Shown piece after piece: positions 10,678-20,994 of a DNA stretch of 64,000 bases; the first letter of the stretch is position 1, and each line of letters opens with the position of its first letter. Both the position numbers and the translations under genes were made by a program. The notes under the pieces were generated by a model. It had not been told where the DNA came from. It made no database searches and saw only the letters and a program-made list of their open reading frames with translations. The DNA comes from Colletotrichum lupini. Taxonomy: Eukaryota > Ascomycota > Sordariomycetes > Glomerellales > Glomerellaceae. Where the stretch lies: contig NC_064682.1 of assembly GCF_023278565.1 (NCBI RefSeq), forward strand, positions 2,356,001 through 2,420,000, written 5' to 3'.

Positions 10678-11771
10678 TCCCGTCTCCCGTCTCGCCTGGC
10701 GTATTCGCTCGATAATAAGACTAGAAGACGGATGGAGTGGCATGTCGACCTTTCACTCCGAATCAATTTCAGCTATCGCCCAGCGCGTCCGAGCTCGCCG
10801 ACTCCGCGGCCCGCGAGCGGGCCCAAGACGAGCTTGATCGGCAGCTCCTGACCAAGACGAAGTTTTGGGATCTCGACACCCTCGAGGAGAACGCCCGTCT
10901 CCCCCAGGAGCACCACGACTCGAAGACTTTTTCTAAGGTGAGTGAGCGGGAGGAAGGCGAAGATAGCTGCCGGCGAAACTTCATCACAGAAACTAACAAC
11001 TTATAAGGTATGGCAGAAATCGGCCTCACCAAGTACCGACGTCTACCTGCATAGGAGTCTGCCTCAATGTCAGAAATCGAATCGCACAAGTGAATCGGTT
11101 GTACGTCAGACGGACATAGCCGTTGAAAAAGGCGCACCATGAAGAGAGGATGGGAGCCGAGAATGCGGCTCGCCAGCCTGTCTTGCACGTTCATAGGTGC
11201 AGAAGAAGGCAAACGGTGCAGCGGCAAGGATTCAAGCGCGACCCATCAGACTCAGATGCCGGGCTGACAAGTGGCGGGCAGTGGGCGCATCATGCAGCCC
11301 AGATTTCAAGGGATGGTGTCGCTTGTGGGCACGCTCGCTGTGATTTGCGTGCCACGCGTGCCACTGCATGGCTCAGATAGGCAACTCAAGTGACCGCAGC
11401 CAATGGGTGGCTCTCTTATGTCAGATTCAACCAACAAGGCAGTGAGATAGTTGAATACTGAACAGTAAGAGCATGTGATGCAAGACAGCCTCAATGTTAC
11501 TATTCCAAGTCAAGTGAGGAATTATTGCTTCTTCTGACAGCCTGTGGTCAGCCTCCTCCGCTAGTGCCAAGGGCGGGCCGGATTGTGCATCCGAAACACA
11601 GAGAGGGCAGGCGCGCGCGCAGGTAGGCAGGAGGTACAAAAAGGCAAGCGAATGTCCGAAATTCTCGTCGGCCTTGAAGTAATCCGAACCCTTCAACATT
11701 CCAAACCTAAATAAACCTGGTGAAATTTGTACGTCATCGCAGACTGCGTCACGTCCGTCCCTTTCCTCGCC
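10678..11771. other. spacer containing possible unassigned exons (10773-10935, about 11009-11142)
   Basis: The stretch 10773-10935 is open, rich in Ala/Arg/Glu/Gln/Leu and followed by GTGAGT. Another open segment runs to a stop at 11142. They may be 3' exons of the small membrane-protein gene or a decayed gene. The remainder, to 11771, holds nothing I recognise. Confidence 0.35.
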
Positions 11772-13385
11772 ATGGCGGCCCCAACGACATCGGCGCACTT
11801 CGTCAACGTCTATCAGTCTGTCGACAAAACCAAGCGCCCCGTTACCACATCGCTGGCAGTCGCGAGATCACCACGCCCGCCATCGGGCGACACCGAAGAA
11901 ATCAAGGCCACGCTGCCCGAATACTATACTGCACCGCCATGGCGCCTTCTCTGGGATGATTTGGTACTCTTCATTAGATGCATCGGGTCCATCCCCTTCG
12001 TCATCACTCCCCTATGGTATCCTCGGCGAGATGGAGTCCAATACCCAAAGCTCGACAAGTCATGGGTGCCGAGATTGCTCCTATGGGGCCCCATCGACAG
12101 CGCCATCACGGGTATCCAAACCTGGTATCAAGGCAAAGTCGACCCCTATTATCCCTCCGGCGAGATGGATGAGCTGTATCCTTCGGTCGGAAACCTTTGG
12201 TGTCTCTTTATACACGGTATTCTCATCGTTACGCAACTGGCTTTCTTGATTTCACTACCGTTCCTGGCTACCCTTCCCTTCCAGCTCTTCGTGCTGTACG
12301 TCGGCGGATTCATCTTCGTCAACTATATCTTCTGCTTACAGCTCAATGCCGGAACCGAGAACAACTTGCTCAAGTCTCAGCATGCTTTGTGGCCAGAGGC
12401 GGCTAAATGGAAGTCGCTGGACCCCAACGAGAACTACAGCGAAGAATGGATCTTTCTTAACGGCGTGTCCGTTGGGTAAGCGCACCTTGATCACGCTATG
12501 TCTTGTGAATATGCTTCTGACGGGAGGCTAGCTCGCATTGGCTGCAGGGGAACATCAACAGACTATCACGCACTTTTCAGCGTCCCATCACCGGTGTCCA
12601 TAACAGAACGTAGGTTGTACCAACCTCTGACTTTAGGTGCATCCTTCGCTAAACCAAAATGCCGCAGGTCTGGAATCATCTTTGACCTTATCCAGTGTCT
12701 CCTAGAGCGATGCTTCTACTTTGGTACCTCGGACACCAGAACTTGCTATGCGCTCATCACAGCTGCCCTGGACCCTGCGCAGAAGAAAGACAAAACGGTT
12801 CTCATCCTTCACTCTCAAGGTGGCCTTGAGGGAAGCATCATCCTCGATTGGCTCCTCTCCAACTACCGCCGAGAGACCTTGCATAAGCTGGAGATCTACA
12901 CTTTCGGTAATGCTGCCAACCACTTCAACGACCCCGAAACTTCTAAAAATGAACACGTTATCGGGCACATCGAGCATTATGGCAACACTGGTGACTTTGT
13001 ATCCCAATGGGGAGTCATTCATTTCAAGTCTCTGGTTGCCGAGCAAAGTAATCCTCAGCCAATGGATGGAAGGCATCCTTTCTTGCCCATCGTTGATGAC
13101 ATTTTACGCCTTGATAAGAGACAGAACACTTTTGCTGGACTACTTTTCGAGAACAACGTGTTGGGTCACCTGTTGAACCAGCATTATCTCGACAGACTGT
13201 TTCCCTTGAATGAAACCCTCACTGGCGTCGTAGAGAGCAAGGAGTCTTTCATGGCCAAGCGTATGAAAGCTGGAAATGGCAGTTGCGACGTCGAAGGGCA
13301 CAAGGTTTGCCAAAAGAGCAGGCTATGGGAGTATATCAATGGTGGAAAGCCTAGAGAGTATAATTTGCAGCAGTCGTTGACATGA
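11772..13385 (+). CDS. membrane-anchored alpha/beta-hydrolase-fold protein (fungal conserved hypothetical)
   Basis: Three exons (11772-12475, 12532-12609, 12668-13385) encode 499 aa. The start is the ATG in cgccATGG at 11772. Splices join in frame across GVSVGSHWLQGNINRLS and HNRTSGIIFDLIQCLLERC. The N-terminal half has a hydrophobic helix (LVLFIRCIGSIPFVITPLW) and a larger pair of membrane helices (about residues 135-185, including ILIVTQLAFLISLPFLATL). The C-terminal half contains a nucleophile-elbow-like HSQGG in VLILHSQGGLEGS (about residue 308), then IYTFGNAANHFNDP and HIEHYGNTGDFVSQWG, resembling the acid and His regions of lipase-like folds. This is a widespread uncharacterised fungal family. 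A membrane-bound serine hydrolase is an inference. The classical GXSXG first glycine is replaced by His, as in many HSXG elbows. Confidence 0.82.
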
Positions 13386-13995
13386 GGAGATAAATCTGAT
13401 GAGTCCATGGGATTCATATCGGTATTGTGGTAAAATGGAGGACTTTTGGGATGAGTTTGCTTCTCTGTGCCATGTGCATGGCGAGAGTCCGGAGTCACGG
13501 GGTGTAATGGGTAACATGGGTACATGGAAACAAAATTGTTTGACTAAGGGCATTTTAAAGTATTCATATTAAGCATTGAATACTACTGAATAGACATCGA
13601 CAAAATATTGGGCAAGACCCCTTAATCCCGAGAAACAACCTCGAACCCTACTTTAACAGTATTAACGTAGTCTTTTGCTGTATGAATTTAGTAGATCTGA
13701 AAGAGAGGAATAGATCCAAAGATTCCTGTATGATTCAATCCTAAAGAGATGCACCGGTCCTCACTTTTAACACAAGCACGGTAAGCCGGGCCGGTTAAGC
13801 CGGTTGCAACGATGACTCCTACACCGCGATCAGCAATTCCAGGCAGCAACGAGTTAAAGAACCCGTTTTTCGCCTGGTCAAAGTAACATTATCATCAACC
13901 ACTGAAACTTTGGAACGTCTAAGAGCTTCGATTTGCTTTTGGGAAATAATTGCCCTCAATGGCAGGAAAGAGGACCACAGAAAATACTACAACTC
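13386..13995. other. intergenic, no gene recognised
   Basis: The 610 bp between the hydrolase stop and the F-box pseudogene start are AT-leaning with no ATG-initiated frame of interest. No repeat or RNA gene is seen. Confidence 0.5.
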
Positions 13996-14808
13996 ATGAT
14001 CCAGCCCACAACGAGTATGGCTTTAGCAAGGGAGCTTGACCCCGGTACAACACCTAAAATATCCTGTCCCTTCCAGAATTTGCCTTTCGATATTCATCAT
14101 CAGATTGCCGTTTACCTGGAATACGCGGACATTCTCAAACTCTCAGCCACCAATCACTTCCTCCACGACCACCTCAACGTCCAAACCCTCATACCGAAAC
14201 ACCAACGGAATCAGTACCTCTACAAGACGGAGCGTTACGGCTATCGCTACGGGCACCGCGGGTTCGGAGGGCGATGGCCGTGCTACGAATGCGGTCGTAT
14301 CCTAGAGAGGAAATGCTTCGGCGACCGAATGCGGAGGTATGAAAAGTCGTGGTTCCGCAAGTCGTTGATTGTTGGTATCCCTATTACAGGGTAGTTGGTT
14401 CGAACCGTAGTTGACGAAGAGATCAATTGAACTATATGAATATCTGCGTAGGTGTAAAAAGGAGGTTCCAACCGTAGGTTGGGCTGGCTACGATAATCGT
14501 AAATAGGGCCCCCAATTGGCCCCTGCGCAGTCGGCCGTACGCCGCGGTCGAATTGGACTTCCAATCCGACATTGATGATGAGGCGGTGCTGGGATTGTGC
14601 TGTTCGTGAGAGGTGGTATGGGCACTTGCAGCCGATTAAGAAGGGAGGAGAAGTGTTTTATCTTTGCTGGCGGTGTGGGGAATTGTGGAATTCGATGGAG
14701 GAGGAGAGGTGCCGGAAGGTGGATGTTTGGATCAAGGTTGATGGTGTACATGGGGAGAAGGACCTGGGGCGGAAGTGTAAGGTAACAGTGTGCAATGGCC
14801 AAATGTGA
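13996..14808 (+). pseudogene. F-box protein gene interrupted by a solo LTR
   Basis: The upstream half (13996-14369) encodes an F-box-like motif (CPFQNLPFDIHHQIAVYL) followed by a Cys pair (CYECG) and basic helices. It then runs into foreign sequence and stops at 14394. The downstream half (14572-14808) continues the same product with a second and third Cys pair (CWDC, CWRCG), the arrangement of fungal F-box proteins with a C-terminal zinc-binding patch. Between them sits a 202-bp LTR (14370-14571) flanked by TTGAT direct repeats. Taking out the LTR and one duplication makes the two halves continuous in one frame. The gene is therefore inactivated by insertion rather than by point mutation; I see no other stop. 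Start choice: the ATG at 13996 (14017 is an alternative). F-box proteins recruit substrates to SCF ubiquitin ligases; the target is unknown. Confidence 0.85.
14370..14571 (-). mobile_element. solo LTR of the Ty1/copia family, not RIP-mutated
   Basis: In reverse complement this 202-bp block begins TGTCGGATTGG and ends GGGATACCAACA (TG...CA ends). It aligns end to end with the LTRs at 32946, 39826, 41526 and 48171. Direct repeats TTGAT (14365-14369 and 14572-14576) flank it. Nearly every difference from the other LTRs is CpA to TpA or TpG to TpA in those copies (for example CCAATTGG here against CTAATTAG there). This copy is thus close to the pre-RIP sequence. Being shorter than the duplication length RIP normally detects would explain its escape. 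Confidence 0.93.
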
Positions 14809-15371
14809 TCTCAATAGCAAGTCTCGAGCATTGTGCAACAAGGATCAGTAAACTTCTTGTGAAATGAATTAGCCTCAAGAGGAGGATGGGTATACGGAGG
14901 GATTGGCAAGTCGTTTTCTTCGAGTATTGCAACTGAAGAGCGCATGACCTCTCTAGTGCCAATGAGAAACAGAACCATGAGGTTTGATCAAGGTTTCCTG
15001 CACGTAAAATAAGCCCATCCCACTAGTATACTTGGTTCCTGTGTGACCGGCAGATCTGCAGGCGTCTCGAAGCCGATGGGGTAAGGCGGACAGCGGGTTG
15101 CAACGTATAGTCTGGGGACTGGCAGCCTGGCAGGGCTTTGGTCTTGTCCCACCCGGAATGTGGGAGAAGCCGTATCTCACGATGTTCTAGAAAGGCGGAG
15201 CCTATGAGGGTCTGATCTAATCACGTCAATCGATGCATTAGACAGGGCATTGGTTGATCCTGTACACCTGTGCTGGTATCCTCTAGCTTTGAACCCCGAA
15301 AGAACATCTCTATATCTAAACACTCCGAAAGCAAGCTCTTCACAGTGAAATTCGGTTGCGCTAGATGCGTA
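14809..15371. other. intergenic, no gene recognised
   Basis: About 560 bp separate the F-box pseudogene from the convergent FAD oxidoreductase. It presumably contains both 3' ends; no further feature is seen. Confidence 0.5.
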
Positions 15372-16823
15372 TTACACCGTTTCGTTGGCCACCTCGAGAG
15401 CTTTATCAGCGACGCTGCTTTGCGCTCTTCCCGTGTCATACTCCTTGTCTTCATAAGGCTTAGCTCCCATGTTCGTCCAAGCACGCTCGATCATTAGCGT
15501 AACATCCTTCTCCTTTCCGCGGAAGAGCAGCTCTGTGTCCCCAACACCGAAGGCCGTAATGGATTTATGCTGGTCAGCATTAGACGTGAAGCTTCATAGA
15601 CTGTGGAAAAGTGTTTAGGATAGAAACTTACGAGACCCAGCGTCAGCTTAATGACGCCGTCTGCCCAGTAGTGCTCGTAAATGTTGGAAGGCTTCTTCGA
15701 CTGAAGGGCAAGAACGAGGTTATCCGCGGCGTAGATGGCCTGCTTCATAGCGGCTCGGGCATTGGGGTTGGTGACGCCGGCCTCGGCAACATCGCCGCAC
15801 ACGTAAATGTGCGGTAGCGAGTCGACGTCGATTTGCATTGTTGGCTTGACCTTGATCCTGCCTGACTTTGCGATTGCCTCGGGAACGAAATCGCTGATGA
15901 GCTGAGAAGAAGGTTGCTGGCCAGTGGCGTTCACCTAGACGTCCGAAACTTGTTACAAGGCTACCCAGAAAATGGAGGTTCAAAACTTGGCTCACCATGA
16001 AATCGCATTCGACTTTTCGCCCAGAGCGAAGTGTGACGAAACCATCCACGGGTTTTTCGGATGTTGTCCGCTCCCCGAGTATGACTTCGATTCCTAGATC
16101 CTTCAAGCCCGCGAGAGCGCCCACCTGCAAATCATGGCCGAAGCGGTTCATGACTGCGTCTCTAGAGTGAATCAATGTAACATTCTTGTCCGGGTACTGG
16201 TCTTTAGCATCCGTAGCAAGCTCGACGCCTGCAGCGCCCCCGCCAACAACAACAAGATTCTTGGCGGCTTTGATGCGTTGCTGGAAGTTTTGCAGCAGCT
16301 TGATTCCTTCAGCTTTGCCTGTTGATCCCACTCTTGACGGCAAAGACATGCCCACGCCCGACCCTGTCGCGATGACCATGTACGAGTATGGAATCTTCTC
16401 TCCCGTGCCTTGGATCGTCACCGTACTTTCGGTGATCGTAGAGACGCGATCATGAACCCATCGTACAACTCTCTCCGAGCCCGCTGGCAAATAGGGGCCA
16501 TAGGGAATGAATGTTTTGTGCTCATGCCCCTCGACGACACAGAAGCGAGGCAACGTCCAGGTGAATTGCCAATGTTGGTTCGGTTCGACGATGATGAGTC
16601 GGTACGGACCGTCTGTGGGAAGGGAGGTTGCGATCACCCTGGCAGCATGATACCCGGCAAAAGAAGCGCCGATGACTACGATGTTGATCGGCTCGCCGTT
16701 TTTCGATGCGGGACCGGCGGGGAGTTTCTTGGTGGTGTAAGATCGCGAGAAAAAGTCCGCGTAAAGCCGTAGCGAGTATCCCACAAGCCTCACGAAAAGG
16801 ACGACCTTCCTGATTTTGTCCAT
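15372..16823 (-). CDS. FAD-dependent pyridine nucleotide-disulfide oxidoreductase, AIF2/AMID-like
   Basis: Three exons (16823-15996, 15934-15632, 15569-15372) encode 442 aa. The ATG at 16823 is preferred over an upstream in-frame codon because it starts with a hydrophobic N-terminal segment (KVVLFVRLVGYSLRLYADF), a probable membrane anchor. The FAD motif VVIGASFAGYHAA is at about residue 50, ATGSG at about 152, and the NAD(P)H-binding VVVGGGAAGVELATD at about 190. IYVCGDVAE, near residue 320, provides the second FAD contact. The third exon uses a CAG acceptor at 15570 that restores a frame reading HKSITAFGVGDTELLFRGKE, conserved in this family. Members act as NAD(P)H:quinone reductases or in mitochondrial or ER redox control; the precise role here is unknown. 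Confidence 0.88.
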
Positions 16824-17695
16824 CGTTGAGTCACGGCCAATAACCGGAGTCCGCGGGCTTGTTGGTGGGAAATAGTCAAGGGAGGTGTGGTACAATGATT
16901 ATTGACAGAGATCCGATTAAGCGGATGGTCTCAATACTTATCAGATGCATCTGATTAGATCAAAACAGGAACTGGCCTCGTTTAGTAGCGTGTTGTCATT
17001 CGGCGGACGAATCGGCTCTGAATTGACCGATGTCGCATCGGCCGACGCTATCCCCGGAACTGCTCAGATTCAGTTGTTGGTTAGCACGCGAGGCGGATTT
17101 AAAAGAGGCAGCTCCTCGGGCTTTTGGTACTGACCTCGGCCTTGACTTGACCTAGAGAATTTGCAGTGCCGCTGAGCATGAAATAACCAGGTGTTACTCT
17201 CCCATAACTTCCATCGTCCCTCAAGAGTTCGGGCGCTAAGACAACGTGCTACACTTTTGGGACGGTTGTGAGCGTTTATTACGTACAAACGTTTCCGCCG
17301 GAGGAGAATCCCTCGCCCATTTTCGTTCTACTTGTAAGCTCTAATGGAAATAAAACTGCAGCGTTTTCACCACACCCGGTACGAAGATCCAAAGGCGGCT
17401 TAAGCAGCTCCGTGGGCCCGTACGGCCAACAGGGACGAGATCTTGCCGACGCCGGTGCCCCTGTCCCGGGACAAGGAGCCTAATTTCCACTCCGAGAACC
17501 GAGCCAGGGCCATCCAAGCAACGAGTCATGGTTCTCCATGACGGACCTCGCGTGCAAAAGACCCTTTGAAAGGGAGGGAGGGGAGCATTATCAGACAGAA
17601 TAAACATTAGAGGAGTCGATTGCATTAACCAAATTGGGGAATTTTCAAGCATGCTAGAACGTCGATATCAAATACAAGGTCCCTCCAGTCTTCTC
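16824..17695. other. intergenic, no gene recognised
   Basis: The 870 bp between the oxidoreductase start and the GNAT stop hold several short overlapping frames on both strands with no recognisable protein and no repeats. Confidence 0.5.
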
Positions 17696-18575
17696 TCAGA
17701 CATGTACCTCCTGAACCTGCACCTCCACAGCCATGGTACCATTGCTAGCCTTCTTGTCGACACCAATCATATCGACCACGGAAGCGGCCGGGACGCTCTT
17801 GACCTCATTGAAGGCAGGGTACCCGGCAGCACGCCACTCCTTGAAAGTCATACCCCCCGCGCATGCAGGCATCTTGACCATGAGGGGAACGACTGTGTCT
17901 TCCGGCTGTCCCATGAGCTCCGCGCTGTGAACAATCGTTTCGTCCAGAGTCTCGTAGCCCATCTTCTCGTAGAGCTTGTATGTGGAAGGGGACGACTCAA
18001 AGTACAGAGGGAGACCCAGGCTGTCGCTGAGTTCCGCTCCCCACTTACACCAGAGGGCACCGGCCTTTCTGCCCTGGTGCTTGGGATCGACCGCAATAAC
18101 ATGGGAGTCTGGAAAGAGAAGGTCGAGTCAGTCTTTTTTTTGCCAGGGTACCTTTTGTAGGTTTCGTCGACTTACAGATGTAGCGGCGACCGCCAAACAG
18201 CTTCTCTCTAGCTTCGTGCAGGGGGTTGAGAACAGCCTCGGCTCGCTCTCTGTCCTTGCCTTCGAGCCAGCCAACACCATGGTTCTTGCGCTCCTCTTCG
18301 GTACGTTCTCTGAGATAGATGTCGCCCAGGGCCATGCCCACTATCTCGCCAGTCTCGGTGTCGACGCACTTGTAGGTGTACTGGCAGTCGCTGTGATGCC
18401 ACCAGGCCAACGTGCCAGCGGTGTGTGCCTTGCGGAATTCTTCAGAGTCTACGCCGTTGGGGAAGAGAACTTTGACCATGATCTCTCCCATCTCATCACC
18501 AGTGAAGGCACTAAAATATGAATCGTAGACCTTCTGGATGTCGGGAATCAGCGCTGGCAGAATTGCGTAACCCAT
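17696..18575 (-). CDS. GNAT-family N-acetyltransferase
   Basis: Two exons (18575-18176 and 18108-17696) encode 270 aa; the 67-nt intron starts GTAAGT. The joined reading YIYSHVIAVDPKHQGRKAGA contains the acetyl-CoA-binding motif A of GNAT proteins (Q/RxxGxG/A, here QGRKAGA). It is followed by LPLYFESSPSTYKLYEKMGY, the motif B strand and helix typical of fungal GNATs acting on small molecules. The N-terminal part (DIQKVYDSYFSAF, VDTETGEIVGMALGDIYL) supplies motif C/D. The acceptor substrate is unknown. It is probably cytosolic. No neighbour suggests a pathway. Confidence 0.87.
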
Positions 18576-20994
18576 GTTGACTGATGTTCGAAGCCAATCT
18601 AGTTCAATAATGTTTGAGAAATATGGATATGAAGTATGTCAATATGAGTAATGGAAGATGGCAAAGAACAATGATTTGAGTTATCTTTTGGGGTGATAGC
18701 TGTGACCGAGGACTGAATCTGGACTTATATATGTTCTCTGTCCCTCCTTGTACGGAGTAATCCATGTATCTATCATCTACCCATAGTCCAACCCGTCCAA
18801 CCACTCCGATGGAGTACGATAGAGCTTCAAAGTCAACCCCTGCCCTACTCATGCGGAGTCTCCTCCCGACCAGCTTACCAAAGGAGGTAAAAATGGTCTG
18901 GTCTCGCCCAGACCAAAGAAGCCTCCGGCTCAACCAACCTACGGAGAAGTCTCTGCGATGCGGACCTTCAAGTCTTCTACGTGGACCAGGTTAGTACGGA
19001 AACTCCAAAGGGAGATGCCAGTGGGCCAGTCAAGTTGCTAAGTTAGGTAGCGAGCACTTCGGCGCGATTCCACCTGGTCCAAAGTCCAGACTCGTTTAGA
19101 GTTATCAGATCCGCCATTCTAGCAGCAAAAGTCTGCTCGCGCCCTCGTGTTGGTCCCCCGCTCTGCTACGCCCTAGACCCCTGAGGATGTTCGGCCAAGT
19201 GTTGATGGCTGCAACCTTTTTTGCGGACTCTCAGACTCTGTGACTCGATTTCGCCCACCCACCCAAATGGGCGGGACAGCTATGAACTCATGCCGACCCG
19301 ACATACGAATGAACTAGCAAAAGACCACTGATCCATGGCCAACGTGTCTGTGGAACTGTTCCCCGCCGTGTCGTTGCCAAGCTTTAGACATATAGCTACA
19401 ACCAACAGCTGGGCCCAGCGAGTGTAATTCAAGGTACCTCATGTCTTGCCTTGTGCGGGCCTTGTGCGTGTTGGCATCCACATCATGATATTAAAAACGA
19501 TTGGTTCTAAAGCAACCAGACTAGAGTGCAGTCTAAAACTTCCCAAGAGGAACACGAAGAACCCTCAACGGTCTCCAAGTACCTCATAAATGAGAAGTAT
19601 CACGAATTGCCTCGCTTAGAATTGGTGGCGCAAACGCCACAAATCCAAGTCAAAGTTCCTCGCCGAATTATTCTCTTGCACATGATGCCAAGTCAAGTTA
19701 TCAGATCCGCTCTGCTACCCCACCACCCTCGTTATCTGATCCATCCGTCCAATCCGGCCTTCGGCATCGTGGAGTCCAGGCAAGGTCCTCTACCGGAGGA
19801 TCATCTCAGCGTAGACTAGTGGCAACGCTAGACAAGGGAGGTTTTCAGCCCTGGGGTTGCATTTGTCTAACCGAGGGCTAGACATGGGGGGTCCGCAACT
19901 TGCAAGAGTCCCTTTGCATCGTGGGAAATGACTTGGCGCCTTCTTTCTTCGGAACAGACCGAGTTACTTCGCATGTGGCAATCGGTTCGTCTCAAGTTGG
20001 AGCAAGAATGAGAGCGCGTTCAAGGGGCACCCCTGATGGGCATGGTCTGACTTTTCGCCTAGTCTGGTAAAATCTACCTTTTGACAAGAATCGATCACTA
20101 ACATTACTAAAGAAGTTTGCAAGTCGCTACTCGCGAAAGTCTTCATTACACATGTAGCTCTTCCTTAGGCCGAATTTGCTTCCGTAGGGCGTACCTGATG
20201 GACGAGAAAAGTGGCCGGGAGCCAAGCTGCAGAAGAGAAACGCATGATGGGCTGCGTCTAGACTGATGCGCACACTGCGTGCGATCGGTTATCCTGACAT
20301 TGACATCTCCGACCCACTAGAGCCTTTAGATGGGGATCCATCTGAAGGACAGAGGATGGAGCAAAACCTTGGTGCAAGGTCACTCATCGCCGGCTTGGCA
20401 TTGCGGATGCCACACGGCGCGGCTAGAACCAACCTCGCTGTTGGCGAATCCATAGTCACATGTCGCCCTGGCGAGGCGGTCTTGTCGACATGGACCGTGG
20501 AGAGGGCTGGATAGATTTCCGAGGCTGATTTCAAGGGGCTGCAGGCAGAGGAACTTTGCAGCACCTACATGACTACATGACCGCGCACCTTGCCCTCCTC
20601 GGCGAACAGGAGGCCTGAAGTGAGCATTTGCTTTGGGAGCTGTCAGCCTGCATTACTCAGTGTTGTCTTGACAATGCTAACGTGAGTAAGCATTTGTTGG
20701 TGCAGTGCATGTACCTCTCAGGTACTCAATAACACTTACTTGAGAGCAACCAAACTCTGAGTCTATAACTTGGACTTTGGTTATGTACTTTTTTTTTGCG
20801 TAATGTCCTGTCAATTAGGTGACTTGATTGCCACCTTTGTCCACAAACACGAGCCAGCTCACTCCCAGTATGCGCATTCTGTAGTTTGGTGACATGCCTA
20901 TTTGCTTCACCACCTCGTCAAGAATCCAAGACCGAGAACGAGAAGAGTTTGGTAACGCGACATCTTCGCCACGCCAAAAACTAGTTGTTCTTGG
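18576..20994. other. long intergenic region, no gene recognised
   Basis: These 2.4 kb lie between the GNAT start and the 3' end of the zinc-finger NLR. Frames at 19526-19819 and 20266-20564 are short, lack homology I can recognise, and overlap on both strands. The 14-mer gttatcagatccgc occurs twice (near 19100 and 19697), the only repeat noticed. Composition is near that of the flanking genes, so it is not a RIP block. Confidence 0.45.

Noticed and set aside
19526..19819. 97-codon frame in the 18.6-21.0 kb gap
   Set aside because: No recognisable motif and no splice-consistent neighbours.
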